NCBI GenBank assembly: GCA_017429165.1
Contig: JAFRPL010000036.1
Location: forward strand, 75,848-139,847
Origin: Clostridia bacterium
GTDB taxonomy: Bacteria > Bacillota > Clostridia > Oscillospirales > CAG-382
Length of the DNA stretch: 64,000 bases
Direction: 5' to 3'
Shown piece by piece: positions 24,495-36,100 of the stretch. The translations under genes were made by a program, and so were the position numbers. Position 1 is the stretch's first letter, and each line of letters starts with the position of its first letter. The notes below the pieces were generated by a model, which saw only the letters and a program-made list of their open reading frames with translations, was not told where the DNA came from and ran no database searches.

Positions 24495-27400
24495 CTAACC
24501 TATCGTGGAAATAGTTAGCGTAGTCTCTTCGAGCACATCGAGCAACACACGTACCGTGTCGAGTGAAGTGAACATTGTTACGTTGTTTTCAGCGGCGAGC
24601 AGGCGTATCTTCTGACCGTCGCTCGCTTCGCTTTCGGAACCTATGTCGCGCGTGTTGAGCAGATATGCTATATGTCCCTGACGGATCGCTTCGGGAATCT
24701 CGTCGCTGCCGTCGCTGATCTTTCCGAGCATGTGTGTGCGTATCCCGTTTTCCTTAAGGAAACGCGCGGTTCCTGACGTTGCCTGAATATTGAAACCAAG
24801 GTTATAAAAACGGCGGATCAACGGCAGCGCTTCTTCTTTATCTTTATCCGCAAGCGTGGCGAACACCGTACCGTAATTCTGCAGATGTGTGCCGGAAGCC
24901 TGTATTGCTTTGTAAAGCGCGCGGTTGAGCTTGTCGTCGTAACCGATCGCTTCGCCGGTGGATTTCATCTCCGGCGAAAGGTATGCGTCGAGTCCTTTTA
25001 TTTTGTTGAACGAGAACACGGGCACTTTTACGTAATAGCGTTTCTTTTCCTGCGGGTAAATATCGAATATGCCTTGTTCCTTAAGCGATTTGCCCAAAAT
25101 CACTTCGGTCGCTATATCGGCGAGCGAATATCCGGTGGATTTGGAAAGGAAAGGCACGGTACGCGACGAACGTGGATTTACTTCTATGATATAAACATCG
25201 TTGTTCTGATCAACAATAAACTGTATATTGTAAAGCCCGATTATGCCTATCCCGAGCCCGAGCTTTTTGGCATATTGCAGGATTATCCCCTTAACTTTGT
25301 CGGGTATGCTGAAAGTGGGGTAAACGCTTATTGAGTCGCCGGAATGTATGCCGGTGCGCTCAACGAGTTCCATTATACCCGGGACGAAAACGTCTCGCCC
25401 GTCGCAGATTGCGTCAACTTCCACCTCTTTGCCCTGAATATAATGGTCCACAAGTACCGGCTTATCTGCGTCTATTTCGACGGCAGTCTTCAAATAATGC
25501 CTTAACTGTTTTTCGTTCGCAACTATCTGCATAGCCCTGCCGCCAAGAACAAATGAAGGTCGCACTAATACGGGATATCCTATCTCGTTGGCGGCAGCGA
25601 TACCGTCTTCAATGTTGGTGACGGCGCGCCCCTGCGGCTGCGGAATATTCAGTTCTTTTAATATCTTTTCAAAGCTGTCACGGTTTTCGGCGCGTTCGAT
25701 CGCCGCGCAGTCGGTCCCTATTATTTTAACTCCGCGCTCCATTAACGGTTGCGCCAAATTTATGGCTGTTTGCCCGCCCAGTGAAGCTATCACGCCTTCA
25801 GGATGTTCAAAGTCTATTATCGCCATAACGTCTTCCGGCGTCAAAGGTTCAAAATAGAGCTTATCTGCGGTAGTATAATCGGTCGATACCGTTTCGGGAT
25901 TGTTATTGATAATTATGGCTTCGTATCCGCTGCGCCTTATCGTCTGCACGGCGTGGACCGTGGAATAGTCGAACTCCACACCCTGGCCTATACGTATCGG
26001 TCCTGCGCCGAGTACTACTATCTTCTTTTTGTCAGAAAGCCGCGACGCGTTTTTTCCGGTATATGACGAATACAGATACGCAATGTATTCGCCGGTATGA
26101 AGCGTGTCGACCATGCGGAATACAGGAACGATGCCGTTTTTCTTGCGCATACGGTAGATGTCGGTTTCGTCGGTTTTCCAAAGCTCGCCAATGAATTTGT
26201 CTGAAAAGCCCATCTTTTTCGCCTGTCGCAGGATATCCGTATCGCCGGCGTTTTGAGCAAGCGCTTTTTCCATTTCAACTATCTTTTTGATCGAATCTAT
26301 GAAAAGCTCTGTGATCGCGGTAATTTCGTGTATCTTCGTGACATCCGTTCCACGGCGCAGAAGCTCAGCTATCGCGTAGATATTGTCGTCCTTGAAATCC
26401 GAAATATATTTCAACAGTTCCTCGTCGCTTTTTTCGTAGAACTTCGCAAGATGTATATGGCAAACGCCGATCTCAAGCGAGCGTATGGATTTCATTAAGC
26501 ATTCTTCGAGCGTCGAACCAATGCCCATTACTTCGCCGGTAGCTTTCATCTGAGTCCCGAGGCTGTTTGGCGCGGTAGTGAATTTGTCGAACGGAAAACG
26601 CGGGAATTTTGCCACAATATAATCGAGCGAAGGCTCGGTCGCGGCGGTCCCGCCCGCAACGGGTATTTCTTCTAGCGCCATTCCGAGCGCAATCTTTGCG
26701 GTGACCCGGGCGATAGGGTAGCCGCTCGCCTTTGAAGCCAGCGCCGAAGAGCGTGAAACGCGCGGATTTACTTCTATAAGATAATAACGGCTAGAATTCG
26801 GATCAAGCGCGAACTGTACGTTACAGCCGCCTTCTATCTTCAATTCGCGTATGATCTTTATTGCGCTATCGTTGAGCATCTTCAGGTCGTGATCGTTTAG
26901 CGAAAGAATCGGCGCGACGACTATCGAATCGCCGGTGTGGACGCCAACGGGGTCAACGTTTTCCATACCGCATATGGTAATGGCGTGATCGTTGGAATCG
27001 CGCATAACCTCGAACTCTATTTCTTTATATCCCTTAACGCTCTTTTCAACAAGTACCTGATGTACCGGCGAAAGTTTGAACGCGTTGATCCCAATCTCCT
27101 CAAGCTCTTCGCGGTTTTCGGCAAAGCCGCCGCCGGTCCCGCCTAATGTGAAAGCGGGACGCAGGACAACAGGGTAACCGATCTCTTCGGCGGCAGCTTC
27201 CGCCTGAGCGAGATCATAAGTGATTTTTGAAGGTATCACCGGTTCGCCTATGGATTCGCACATTTCTTTAAAAAGCTCGCGGTCTTCGGCGCGCTCTATG
27301 CTACGGCTCGATGTCCCGAGCAGCTGAACGCCGCATTCCTTGAGAACGCCTTTCTTTTCGAGCTGCATGGCGAGATTGAGCCCAGTCTGTCCGCCGATAC

Positions 27401-27665
27401 CCGGAACTATTGCATCGGGACGTTCATAACGAAGGATCTTTGCGACGTATTCAAGCGTGAGCGGCTCCATATAGACCTTGTCGGCGATAGTCGTGTCAGT
27501 CATGATCGTGGCGGGATTGGAATTGCAGAGTATGACCTCATAACCCTCTTCCTTGAGCGCCAGGCAAGCCTGAGTACCCGCGTAATCGAACTCTGCCGCC
27601 TGACCAATTACGATAGGGCCGGAGCCAATTATAAGTACTTTTTTGATATCAGTTCTTTTTGCCAT
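24495..27665 (-). CDS. carB: Carbamoyl-phosphate synthase large chain
   Basis: Makes carbamoyl phosphate from bicarbonate, two ATP and ammonia. The 1056 residues contain two ATP-grasp halves, opening with LIIGSGPIVIGQAAEFDYAG and VVLGAGPIRIGQGVEFDYST (near residue 550), and a C-terminal MGS-like allosteric domain (from about residue 930). Normally the small chain CarA supplies ammonia from glutamine, but no carA is in this operon or window. It overlaps pyrC by 17 bases and lies 8 bases before pyrK. Confidence 0.97.
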   Translation of the reverse strand: MAKRTDIKKVLIIGSGPIVIGQAAEFDYAGTQACLALKEEGYEVILCNSNPATIMTDTTIADKVYMEPLTLEYVAKILRYERPDAIVPGIGGQTGLNLAMQLEKKGVLKECGVQLLGTSSRSIERAEDRELFKEMCESIGEPVIPSKITYDLAQAEAAAEEIGYPVVLRPAFTLGGTGGGFAENREELEEIGINAFKLSPVHQVLVEKSVKGYKEIEFEVMRDSNDHAITICGMENVDPVGVHTGDSIVVAPILSLNDHDLKMLNDSAIKIIRELKIEGGCNVQFALDPNSSRYYLIEVNPRVSRSSALASKASGYPIARVTAKIALGMALEEIPVAGGTAATEPSLDYIVAKFPRFPFDKFTTAPNSLGTQMKATGEVMGIGSTLEECLMKSIRSLEIGVCHIHLAKFYEKSDEELLKYISDFKDDNIYAIAELLRRGTDVTKIHEITAITELFIDSIKKIVEMEKALAQNAGDTDILRQAKKMGFSDKFIGELWKTDETDIYRMRKKNGIVPVFRMVDTLHTGEYIAYLYSSYTGKNASRLSDKKKIVVLGAGPIRIGQGVEFDYSTVHAVQTIRRSGYEAIIINNNPETVSTDYTTADKLYFEPLTPEDVMAIIDFEHPEGVIASLGGQTAINLAQPLMERGVKIIGTDCAAIERAENRDSFEKILKELNIPQPQGRAVTNIEDGIAAANEIGYPVLVRPSFVLGGRAMQIVANEKQLRHYLKTAVEIDADKPVLVDHYIQGKEVEVDAICDGRDVFVPGIMELVERTGIHSGDSISVYPTFSIPDKVKGIILQYAKKLGLGIGIIGLYNIQFIVDQNNDVYIIEVNPRSSRTVPFLSKSTGYSLADIATEVILGKSLKEQGIFDIYPQEKKRYYVKVPVFSFNKIKGLDAYLSPEMKSTGEAIGYDDKLNRALYKAIQASGTHLQNYGTVFATLADKDKEEALPLIRRFYNLGFNIQATSGTARFLKENGIRTHMLGKISDGSDEIPEAIRQGHIAYLLNTRDIGSESEASDGQKIRLLAAENNVTMFTSLDTVRVLLDVLEETTLTISTIG

Positions 27666-28875
27666 ATTCCCATTCCTCCGCGCTTTTTTTATATAATACA
27701 GTCCTGCCGTCGGCTACAGTCAGGTAACAAGTCCCGTATAGTTCCATTCCTTCAAACGGCGTCGATCTTCCTTTGGTGGCGAAACGTTCGGGATCGACTT
27801 TTTCACGTTCTTCAAGATCCCATACCGTATAATCCCCGGAAAACGGTATCCCGAACCGCTTTCGCGGGTTCACAGCCATGATTCCGACAAGCTTTTCAAG
27901 CGTAATTATCCCGGTTTTTACAAGCCCGGTATATAACGCCGGAAAGGCGGTCTCGAGCCCGACGATGCCGAAAGCGCTTTTCATAAGCCCGAGCGACTTT
28001 TCTTCGCGGCTGTGCGGAGCGTGATCCGTGGCGATCATATCTATAGTGCCGTCGCAAAGGCCTTCAGTAAGAGCCTCTCTGTCTCGCGCTGAACGCAGCG
28101 GCGGATTCATTTTGTATTTTCCGTCTTCCGCAAGCGCACTTTCGTCGAGCAGCAGATAATGCGGCGCCGTCTCGCAAGTAACGTCGATCCCCGCCGCCTT
28201 GGCTTTCTTTATGATATCCACGCTCTCTTTACACGAAATGTGGCAGATGTGATAGGCGCAGCCGGTATCGGCGGCAAGGCGTAAATCGCGTTCTATCTGA
28301 CGCCATTCGCTTTCGGAACAAATACCGCGGTGGCCTTTAAGGGCGGCGTATTCGCCGTCGTGGATATATCCGCCTTTAAGCAGCGTTTCGTCTTCGCAGT
28401 GAGCGGCGATTATCTTACCCAGCGAACGCGCTTTTTTCATTGCTGCGCGCATCATCTCTTCGTCTTGAACGCCTTTTCCGTCGTCAGAAAAAGCTATTAC
28501 GTTTGGCGCAAGCGCATCCAGATCCGCAAGATCGCGGCCGTTTTCGCCGCGCGTTATCGCTCCGTACGGATGTACCTTTATTATAGCGTCTCGCCGGATA
28601 AGATCGAGCTGCGCGTTAAGATGTTCTGCGCTGTCGGGTACCGGGTCAAGATTCGGCATCGTGCACACGTCCGTGAAACCGCCGCGTGCGGCGGAACGCG
28701 TGCCTGTAAGAATGGTCTCTTTGTAAGAAAAACCCGGTTCGCGAAAATGCACGTGCACGTCGCAAAAACCGGGAAAAACGTAAAAATTGTGAAAAGCGGG
28801 CAACAACGCCTTGTAAACGATGGGCTTGAAAGAGGGGATACCTTTGATCTGAGGAATCTTATAAATCTCGTTCAT
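27649..28875 (-). CDS. pyrC: Dihydroorotase
   Basis: Cyclises carbamoyl aspartate to dihydroorotate. Metal ligands are in DVHVHFREPG, and ATDHAPHS marks the catalytic Asp region; AAHCED and CHISCKE add further His ligands. The 408 residues start at the ATG at 28875, after GAGGTAAGG. The N-terminus is shorter than in many class I enzymes. First gene of the pyr operon, behind a leader with a terminator. Confidence 0.94.
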   Translation of the reverse strand: MNEIYKIPQIKGIPSFKPIVYKALLPAFHNFYVFPGFCDVHVHFREPGFSYKETILTGTRSAARGGFTDVCTMPNLDPVPDSAEHLNAQLDLIRRDAIIKVHPYGAITRGENGRDLADLDALAPNVIAFSDDGKGVQDEEMMRAAMKKARSLGKIIAAHCEDETLLKGGYIHDGEYAALKGHRGICSESEWRQIERDLRLAADTGCAYHICHISCKESVDIIKKAKAAGIDVTCETAPHYLLLDESALAEDGKYKMNPPLRSARDREALTEGLCDGTIDMIATDHAPHSREEKSLGLMKSAFGIVGLETAFPALYTGLVKTGIITLEKLVGIMAVNPRKRFGIPFSGDYTVWDLEEREKVDPERFATKGRSTPFEGMELYGTCYLTVADGRTVLYKKSAEEWEYGKKN

Positions 28876-28894
28876 CGTTGACCTTACCTCTCGC

Positions 28895-28963
28895 CTAAAA
28901 AATACGCCTTGCCGTAAATACCGGCAAGGCATAATCAGGCTTGCAAAAACAACAGCGCGTCAT
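28895..28963 (-). CDS. Possible pyr leader peptide (22 codons)
   Basis: ATG at 28963 opens a frame of 22 codons rich in U-rich codons (MTRCCFCKPD at the start) that runs through the whole terminator stem and stops in its T-run (28895-28897). Known: in the E. coli pyrBI and pyrE leaders a translated frame of this geometry couples UTP level to attenuation. Weak point: no clear ribosome site precedes this ATG. Confidence 0.4.
   Translation of the reverse strand: MTRCCFCKPDYALPVFTARRIF
28897..28930 (-). terminator. pyr operon attenuator
   Basis: On the minus strand: a perfect 9-bp stem GCCTTGCCG/CGGCAAGGC with a 7-base loop, then GTA and six T. It lies between the promoter and pyrC, so it must act as a conditional terminator. 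A U-rich tract TGTTGTTTTTG comes about 10 bases before the stem. Confidence 0.85.
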
Positions 28964-29026
28964 AATAAACGGTGCTTAGCCGAACATGTCTTACCGATAT
29001 CTCTGTATCGCTTAAAGAACAATAAT

Positions 29027-29055
29027 ATTTTATCACGCAGTCACGACTTTGTCAA
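29027..29055 (-). promoter_or_regulatory. pyr operon promoter
   Basis: On the minus strand: TTGACA (29050-29055), a 17-base spacer and TAAAAT (29027-29032). The leader to pyrC is about 145 bases. I see no typical PyrR-binding hairpin in it. Confidence 0.85.
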
Positions 29056-29149
29056 TAAATAATCGTTAAGTTTTTTGCGATATTCTGCACGCTTCGATAT
29101 GCAAAATCGCTAAAGCGGACAAATAACCGATTGCAAAAAACATAAGTAC

Positions 29150-29180
29150 TCAAAAGACACCTGGACATGGTGTAAAAACG
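29150..29180 (-). terminator. Possible weak terminator after guaA
   Basis: Short stem ACACC/GGTGT followed by CTTTT, about 40 bases after the guaA stop codon. No stronger hairpin is visible before the pyr promoter. Confidence 0.35.
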
Positions 29181-29210
29181 CGGCTTTTTAGGGGTTTGCA
29201 AAAATATCAA

Positions 29211-30185
29211 TTACTCCCACTCTATAGTGGAAACCGGTTTTTCGGAAATATCCCAGGCGACGCGGTTCACGCCGGGGACGGAGGCGATTATGCGGTCGCG
29301 GATAGTGCAAAGGGTGGCGAACGGGATCTCGGGGACGGTGGCGGTGACGGCGTCGACCGTATTGACCGCGCGGATGACTACGATCCAGCCCATATAACGT
29401 TTGCCGTCTTTTATGCCGGTAGACTTGATATCGGGGATAGCGCAGAAATACTGCCAGGGGATAGACGGCAGTTTTTCTATCTCTTCGCGGACTATCGCGT
29501 CGGATTCGCGCAGAGCTTCAAGTCTGTCGCGGGTGATAGCGCCTACGCAGCGCACACCGAGTCCCGGGCCGGGGAACGGCTGACGGTAGACCATATTTTC
29601 GGGAAGCCCCAGCGCCTTGCCCACAACGCGTACTTCGTCTTTATAAAGGAATTTGATCGGTTCCACGAGCTCGAACTTCAGGTCCTCGGGCAGGCCGCCT
29701 ACGTTGTGATGCGCCTTAACGGGACCGGATTCGAGTATATCGGGGTAAATAGTACCCTGAGCCAGAAATTCTATTCCTTCGAGCTTTCTCGCCTCTTCTT
29801 CGAATACGCGTATGAATTCCGCGCCTATGATCTTGCGTTTTTGCTCGGGTTCTGCGACGCCGGCTAGCTTGTCGAGGAATCTGTCGACCGCATCGACATA
29901 TACGAGATTGGCGTTCATCTCGTGGCGGAACACTTTTATGACCTGCTCGGGTTCGCCCTTGCGGAGCAGACCGTGGTTTACGTGAACGCATACCAGGTTT
30001 TTGCCGATAGCTTTGATAAGCAGCGCCGCGACTACCGACGAATCCACGCCGCCGGAAAGCGCGAGCAGCACTTTCTTATCGCCGATCTGAGCTTGCAGCG
30101 CTGCGATCTGTTCGGCTATGAACGCGTCGGCGAGTTCTTTTGTGTTGATCCTTTGCATAGTTTCAGGTCTTCTGTTTTCAGACAT
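29211..30185 (-). CDS. guaA: GMP synthase, ATP-pyrophosphatase part only
   Basis: Activates XMP with ATP and aminates it to GMP. The 324 residues cover only the synthetase half: the PP-loop LALSGGVDSSVV (about residues 41-52) and the dimerisation domain ending VSTIEWE. The N-terminal glutaminase domain of about 190 residues is absent, and no partner glutaminase is seen in the window. Known: archaea have this as a separate subunit working with a glutaminase. ATG at 30185 follows GAGGTAACG. It is the last gene of the purine operon, 40 bases after fhs. Confidence 0.93.
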   Translation of the reverse strand: MSENRRPETMQRINTKELADAFIAEQIAALQAQIGDKKVLLALSGGVDSSVVAALLIKAIGKNLVCVHVNHGLLRKGEPEQVIKVFRHEMNANLVYVDAVDRFLDKLAGVAEPEQKRKIIGAEFIRVFEEEARKLEGIEFLAQGTIYPDILESGPVKAHHNVGGLPEDLKFELVEPIKFLYKDEVRVVGKALGLPENMVYRQPFPGPGLGVRCVGAITRDRLEALRESDAIVREEIEKLPSIPWQYFCAIPDIKSTGIKDGKRYMGWIVVIRAVNTVDAVTATVPEIPFATLCTIRDRIIASVPGVNRVAWDISEKPVSTIEWE

Positions 30186-30225
30186 TTTCGTTACCTCTTT
30201 TAAAAACTTTTAATGACAAAAAGTA

Positions 30226-31902
30226 TCAGAACAAACCGCTTATCCTGCCGTTTTCATCAACGTCGATACGTTCCGCGGCGGGAGATTTGGGAAGCCCGGG
30301 CATAGTCATTATATCGCCGGTGAGCACCACGACGAAGCCCGCGCCGGCGGAAATCTTGACGTTCTTGACCGTAACCTCAAAATCATCGGGGGCGCCGAGG
30401 AGCTTGGGATCGTCGGAAAAGCTGTACTGTGTCTTTGCAATGCATACAGGCAGAGAACCGTAACCGAGCGATTCGAGCTTTTCGATCTGTTTCTTCGCGG
30501 CGGGCAGGATATTCACTCCTTTGCCGCCGTACACTTTCTTCGTAACGGCTTCGATCTTTTCGGCGATGGAGGAATCGAGTTCGTACGAGAATCTGAAATC
30601 GCCCTTTTCTTCTTCACACAGGCGCACGACTTCTTCAGCCAGGTCTTCGCCGCCCTTGCCTCCTTCCGCCCAAACGGTGGAAAGCACGGTGTTGACGCCG
30701 AGTTCGCGGCATTTTTTAATAATGAATTCGACCTCGTTATCGGTATCCGTGGGGAAGCGGTTGACAGCTACCACGCAGGGAAGACCGTAAACGTTTTTGA
30801 TATTGGAAACGTGCCTGAGCAGATTGGGTACGCCTTTTTCGAGCGCGGCGAGGTCTTCTGTGGCAAGTTCCGTCTTTGCAAGACCGCCGTGCATCTTGAG
30901 CGCGCGCACCGTAGCGACGATAACGACCGCGTCGGGTGTGAGCCCCGCCATACGGCATTTTATGTCAAGGAACTTTTCAGCGCCCAGATCAGCGCCGAAT
31001 CCGGCTTCCGTAACGGTATAATCGCCGAGCTTGAGCGCCATTTTGGTAGCCATAACGGAATTGCACCCGTGAGCGATATTGGCGAACGGACCGCCGTGGA
31101 CGAACGCGGGAGTACCTTCGAGCGTCTGTACCAGATTGGGTTTGAGCGCGTCTTTGAGAAGCGCGGTCATCGCGCCCGCAGCTTTGAGCTGTCCGCAGGT
31201 GACGGGGTTGCCGTCGTAATCGTAACCGACTATTATACGCGAGAGCCGTTCTTTAAGATCTGTTATCGAAGAAGACAGACAAAGCACCGCCATAATCTCG
31301 GAAGCTACTGTTATATCGAATCCGTCTTCGCGCGGGACGCCGTTGGCTTTGCCGCCGAGCCCGTCGACTATAAAACGCAGCTGTCTGTCGTTCATATCCA
31401 CGCAGCGCTTCCAGGTGATGTTGCGTACGTCTATGCGAAGAGCGTTGCCTTGCTGAATATGGTTGTCGAGCATTGCGGCGAGCAGGTTGTTCGCCGCGCC
31501 TATGGCGTGGAAATCGCCGGTGAAATGAAGGTTTATGTCTTCCATAGGCACGACCTGAGCGTATCCGCCGCCGGCGGCGCCGCCCTTTATGCCGAATACG
31601 GGTCCGAGCGACGGTTCGCGAAGCGCCACGGTCACGTCTTTGCCGATGCGTTTAAGACCGTCGGCAAGTCCTATGGTAGTAGTGGTCTTTCCTTCGCCTG
31701 CAGGAGTAGGCGTAATGGCGGTAACAAGGATAAGCTTACCGTCTTTTTTTTCAGTCTCTTTCAAAAGCGAAAGATCCACCTTTGCTTTGTACCTGCCGTA
31801 GTGTTCAATATACTTTTCGTCGATATGCGCAATAGCGGCGATTTCGGAGATCGGTCTCATTTTACAAGCCTGAGCGATCTCGATATCAGTAAGATAAGCC
31901 AT
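30226..31902 (-). CDS. fhs: Formate--tetrahydrofolate ligase
   Basis: Makes 10-formyl-THF from formate, ATP and THF in the cytoplasm. The ATP-binding motif [12 protein letters not shown] is at residues 65-76, and [20 protein letters not shown] matches the signature. The 558 residues are normal. In this operon it would feed PurN and the AICAR transformylase, and a formate-type channel is encoded in the same operon. RBS GGAGTTG before the ATG. Confidence 0.97.
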   Translation of the reverse strand: MAYLTDIEIAQACKMRPISEIAAIAHIDEKYIEHYGRYKAKVDLSLLKETEKKDGKLILVTAITPTPAGEGKTTTTIGLADGLKRIGKDVTVALREPSLGPVFGIKGGAAGGGYAQVVPMEDINLHFTGDFHAIGAANNLLAAMLDNHIQQGNALRIDVRNITWKRCVDMNDRQLRFIVDGLGGKANGVPREDGFDITVASEIMAVLCLSSSITDLKERLSRIIVGYDYDGNPVTCGQLKAAGAMTALLKDALKPNLVQTLEGTPAFVHGGPFANIAHGCNSVMATKMALKLGDYTVTEAGFGADLGAEKFLDIKCRMAGLTPDAVVIVATVRALKMHGGLAKTELATEDLAALEKGVPNLLRHVSNIKNVYGLPCVVAVNRFPTDTDNEVEFIIKKCRELGVNTVLSTVWAEGGKGGEDLAEEVVRLCEEEKGDFRFSYELDSSIAEKIEAVTKKVYGGKGVNILPAAKKQIEKLESLGYGSLPVCIAKTQYSFSDDPKLLGAPDDFEVTVKNVKISAGAGFVVVLTGDIMTMPGLPKSPAAERIDVDENGRISGLF

Positions 31903-31936
31903 TGTTACAACTCCTTAATTTTTTTGTTTATATTGA

Positions 31937-33175
31937 TCATTCCGCGTAAATCGGGAATTTCGCGCAAAGGGAAGCGACTTCGGATTTAATGCGCTGTGCG
32001 TTGGACTCAAAATCCTTTATCGCGTCTGCGAGCCAGCCGGCGATGAGTTTCATTTCGTTTTCTCTGAACCCGCGCGTGGTGACCGCCGGGGTGCCTATGC
32101 GAAGGCCGCTTGTAATGAACGGGCTCTGCGGGTCGTTGGGAACGGTGTTTTTGTTTGCGGTGATATTTACCTCATCTAACCTATTCTCGAGCTCTTTGCC
32201 GGTAACGCCTGTCCCTATGAGGTTTATGTTCATAAGGTGGTTGTCGGTACCGCCGGAAACGAGCTTGACGCCGCGCGACAGCAGTTCATTCGCCAGGCAA
32301 GCGGCATTATTGACTATCTGTTTCTGATAATCCTTGAATTCTTCTGTAAGCGCTTCGCCGAACGCGACCGCTTTTGCGGCAATTATGTGCATCAGCGGAC
32401 CGCCCTGTGTTCCCGGGAAGATCGCCTTATCTACCTGTTTTGCGTATTTTTCTTTGCACAAGATCAAGCCGCCGCGCGGACCGCGAAGCGTTTTATGCGT
32501 TGTAGAGGTGACGATATCCGCATAGGGAACCGGCGAAGGATGAAGTCCCGCAGCGACGAGGCCGGCAATATGTGCCATATCCACCATAAGATACGCGCCG
32601 ACTTCGTCCGCAATTTCGCGGCAGCGTTTGAAATCGATGATTCGCGAATAAGCGCTCGCGCCGACGCAGATAAGCTTCGGTCTGCATTCGAGCGCCTTGT
32701 TGCGCAGTTCGTCATAATCAAGGAATCCGTCGTCATCCACGCCGTAAGGCACGACGTTGAAGTACATGCCCGAAATATTCACCGGCGACCCGTGCGAAAG
32801 ATGTCCGCCCTGCTGAAGGTTCATGCCCATTGCGGTGTCGCCCGGATTGAGAAAAGCAAAGAAAGCGGCAAGGTTGGCATTGGCGCCGCTGTGCGGCTGA
32901 ACGTTCGCGTATTCCGCTCCGAACAGTTTCCGGGCTCTTTCTCGAGCGATCTCTTCTACGATATCGACGCACTGGCAGCCGCCGTAATAGCGTTTGGAAG
33001 GATACCCTTCGGCATATTTGTTGGTGAGTACGCCGCCCGCGGCAAGCAGCACCGCTTTGGAAACGATGTTTTCCGAAGCGATAAGCTCGATATTGTGCTG
33101 CTGGCGTTCGAGCTCGAGCCGGCAAGCGTCAGCGACCGCGGGGTCGTATTTTACGAGTTCGTCAAAAAAGTTCAT
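31937..33175 (-). CDS. glyA: Serine hydroxymethyltransferase
   Basis: PLP enzyme that converts serine and THF to glycine and 5,10-methylene-THF. The PLP lysine is in [15 protein letters not shown], and [13 protein letters not shown] and the quartet HSGANANLA are typical. The 412 residues match the family. Both products serve purine synthesis: glycine for PurD and one-carbon units for formylation. It lies 19 bases after purL and 34 before fhs. Confidence 0.97.
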   Translation of the reverse strand: MNFFDELVKYDPAVADACRLELERQQHNIELIASENIVSKAVLLAAGGVLTNKYAEGYPSKRYYGGCQCVDIVEEIARERARKLFGAEYANVQPHSGANANLAAFFAFLNPGDTAMGMNLQQGGHLSHGSPVNISGMYFNVVPYGVDDDGFLDYDELRNKALECRPKLICVGASAYSRIIDFKRCREIADEVGAYLMVDMAHIAGLVAAGLHPSPVPYADIVTSTTHKTLRGPRGGLILCKEKYAKQVDKAIFPGTQGGPLMHIIAAKAVAFGEALTEEFKDYQKQIVNNAACLANELLSRGVKLVSGGTDNHLMNINLIGTGVTGKELENRLDEVNITANKNTVPNDPQSPFITSGLRIGTPAVTTRGFRENEMKLIAGWLADAIKDFESNAQRIKSEVASLCAKFPIYAE

Positions 33176-33194
33176 GTCGTGTTCCTTCCTGATT

Positions 33195-36100
33195 TTATTT
33201 GAAATAATCTATGGCAGCTTCAAACATCTTTATATCGTAATCGCCGTACACGTTCTTGTACAGATTGCTCCCTACGCGCTCACAATGCCCCATTTTGCCG
33301 AAAATCCTGCCGTCGGGTGAAGTTATGCCTTCGATGGCAAAACACGAGCCGTTGGGATTATATTCGATATCGTAAGTGGCGTTTCCGTCAAGGTCGACGT
33401 ACTGCGTGGCGATCTGACCGTTTTCGGCAAGTTTGGCGATAAGCTCGTCGCTCGCGAGGAACCTGCCTTCGCCGTGCGATATAGGCACGCTGTAGATATC
33501 GCCCACTTTGGTTTTGGAAAGCCACGGCGATTTGTTAGAAGCGATACGCGTACGGACTATCATCGACTGGTGCCTTGCTATCGTATTGAAAGTCAGCGTG
33601 GGGCACGAATCGTCGGTATCGATGATCCTGCCGTAGGGAACGAGCCCGAGCTTTATAAGCGCCTGAAAACCGTTGCAAATGCCGCACATAAGACCGTCGC
33701 GTTTTTCAAGAAGCTCGGTGAGTCTTTCTTTTATAAGCGCGTTCCTGAAGAAAGCCGTGATGAATTTTCCGCTGCCTTCGGGTTCGTCGCCGCCGGAAAA
33801 CCCGCCGGGTATGAATACCATGTTAGCGCTCTTCAGAGCTTCGGCGAATGCCGCGGTGCTTTCTTTGATGGCGGAAGCGTCGAGATTGCGTATCACCATG
33901 ATCCGCGGATCGCCGCCGGCGTCGCGAATGACTTTGGCGGTGTCGTATTCGCAGTTGGTGCCGGGGAACGCGGGGATAAGCACGACCGGTTTGGCGCACT
34001 TGACCGCCGGCGCTTTGTAACGTTTGGATGTATATTGTATATTATACACCCTGCCGTATGTTTTTTCAATAGTGCGTGGATAAACAGATTCGAGTTTTTT
34101 GTCGTATATTTCGTATATTTCGCCCAAAGAGACACGATCTCCGCCACAGATGAATTCGCGGCGTTCGGTCACGGTCCCAAGGAATGTGCCGCAATCAGGC
34201 GCGGAAACGCATTCCACAATGAAAGAACCGTATCTTTTTTCAAACAATCCGCTCACATTCATTGCTTTGTCGAATTCGAAACCCCAGCCGTTGCCGAAAC
34301 AGCATTTCATCACCGCTTCGGCGATACCGCCGCCTCCGAGAGCGTAGCACGAAACTGCTTTTCCGCTCCTTAGCAGAGAAGTTATCCGCTTGAAAACGGC
34401 TTTGAGCGAAACCGCGTCGGGGATACCGTTTTCTTTGAATTCAGGTGAAATAATATACAGTTTGTTGCCGGCGGATTTGAATTCCGGCGACACGGTCTCG
34501 CTCGCTTTTCCTGTGGTGACGGCAAACGAGACGAGCGTGGGCGGAACGTGGATATTTTCGAATGAACCGCTCATGGAATCCTTGCCGCCGATGGCGCCTA
34601 TACCCATATCGAGCTGCGCTTCATATGCGCCGAGCAGCGCCGCAAACGGTTTTCCCCAGCGGTCGGGGTCCTTGCCCAGCCGCTCGAAATATTCCTGGAA
34701 CGTGAGGTAAACATCTTTGAATTCAGCGCCACTCGCTATAAGCTTGCAGACCGAATGGACCACGGCGAGATATGCGCCGTGATAGGGGCTCTGTTCGGTG
34801 ACGTACGGATCGTAACCCCACGCCATATACGAACAGTCGTCGGTATGTCCGTTTTCCACGGATATCTTCTGCACCATCGCCTGGATCGGCGTTTGCTGGT
34901 ATCTTCCGCCGAAAGGCATAAGCACGGTGCCTGCGCCGATCGTAGAATCGAAACGTTCGGAAAGCCCGCGTTTTGAACATATATTGAGGTCGGAAGCTAG
35001 CTTTTTGAAATTCTCGGCAAAACTGCCGTCGGGAACACGTTTTTCAAGCGCAGATCCCGAAACGCGCACGTTCACGTGCTTTTCCGCGCCGTTGGAATTT
35101 AGAAAATCGCGGCTTATGTCGACGATGACCTTTCCGTTCCAATACATAACGAGGCGGTTCGTGTCGGTGACGCGCGCCACGGGCGTGGCTTTCAAATTCT
35201 CGGCCTCGGCAAGTTCAAGAAAACGAGCGAGATCTTCTTTTGCCACTACAACAGCCATACGTTCCTGCGATTCGCTTATCGCAAGTTCTGTGCCGTCCAG
35301 CCCTTCATATTTTTTGGGGACGGCGTTCAGGTCGATATCAAGACCGTCGGCGAGTTCGCCGATCGCCACCGAAACGCCGCCGGCGCCGAAATCGTTGCAG
35401 CGTTTTATAAGCCGCGACGCTTCGCCGCAGCGGAACAGGCGCTGGAGCTTTCTTTCTTCGGGCGCGTTGCCTTTCTGGACCTCGGCTCCGCAGGTTTCGA
35501 GCGAAGAAACGGTGTGCGATTTTGAAGATCCCGTGGCGCCGCCGCATCCGTCACGGCCGGTATCGCCGCCCAGAAGCACAACGATATCGCCGGGTATGGG
35601 GCGCTCGCGCCTGACGTTTTTTTGCGGAGCGGCAGCTATCACCGCGCCTATCTCCATACGCTTTGCAGCGTAGCCGGGATGGTAAATCTCGTCGACGATT
35701 CCGGTCGCGAGGCCTATCTGATTGCCGTACGAGGAATAACCGGCGGCTGCCGTAGTGACTATCTTGCGCTGGGGGAGTTTACCTTTGATCGTCTGCGAAA
35801 CGGGGACCAGAGGATCAGCCGCACCGGTGACGCGCATAGCGCCGTAAACGTAGGCTCTGCCCGAAAGCGGGTCGCGTATGGCTCCGCCTATGCAGGTCGC
35901 CGCGCCGCCGAAAGGTTCGATCTCGGTAGGGTGGTTATGCGTTTCGTTTTTGAAAAGCAAAAGCCAGTCTTCGTCCTTGCCGTCGATCTCGACGTTTATC
36001 TTCACCGTGCAGGCGTTTATCTCTTCGGATTCGTCAAGCTTTTGCAAAAGCCCCTGTTTTTTCAGGTATTTCGCGGCTATGGTGGCTATATCCATAAGGC

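Noticed and set aside
28876..29027. PyrR-binding anti-antiterminator in the pyr leader
   Set aside because: I looked for the conserved PyrR hairpin loop and found no convincing match; only the terminator and the leader frame are clear.
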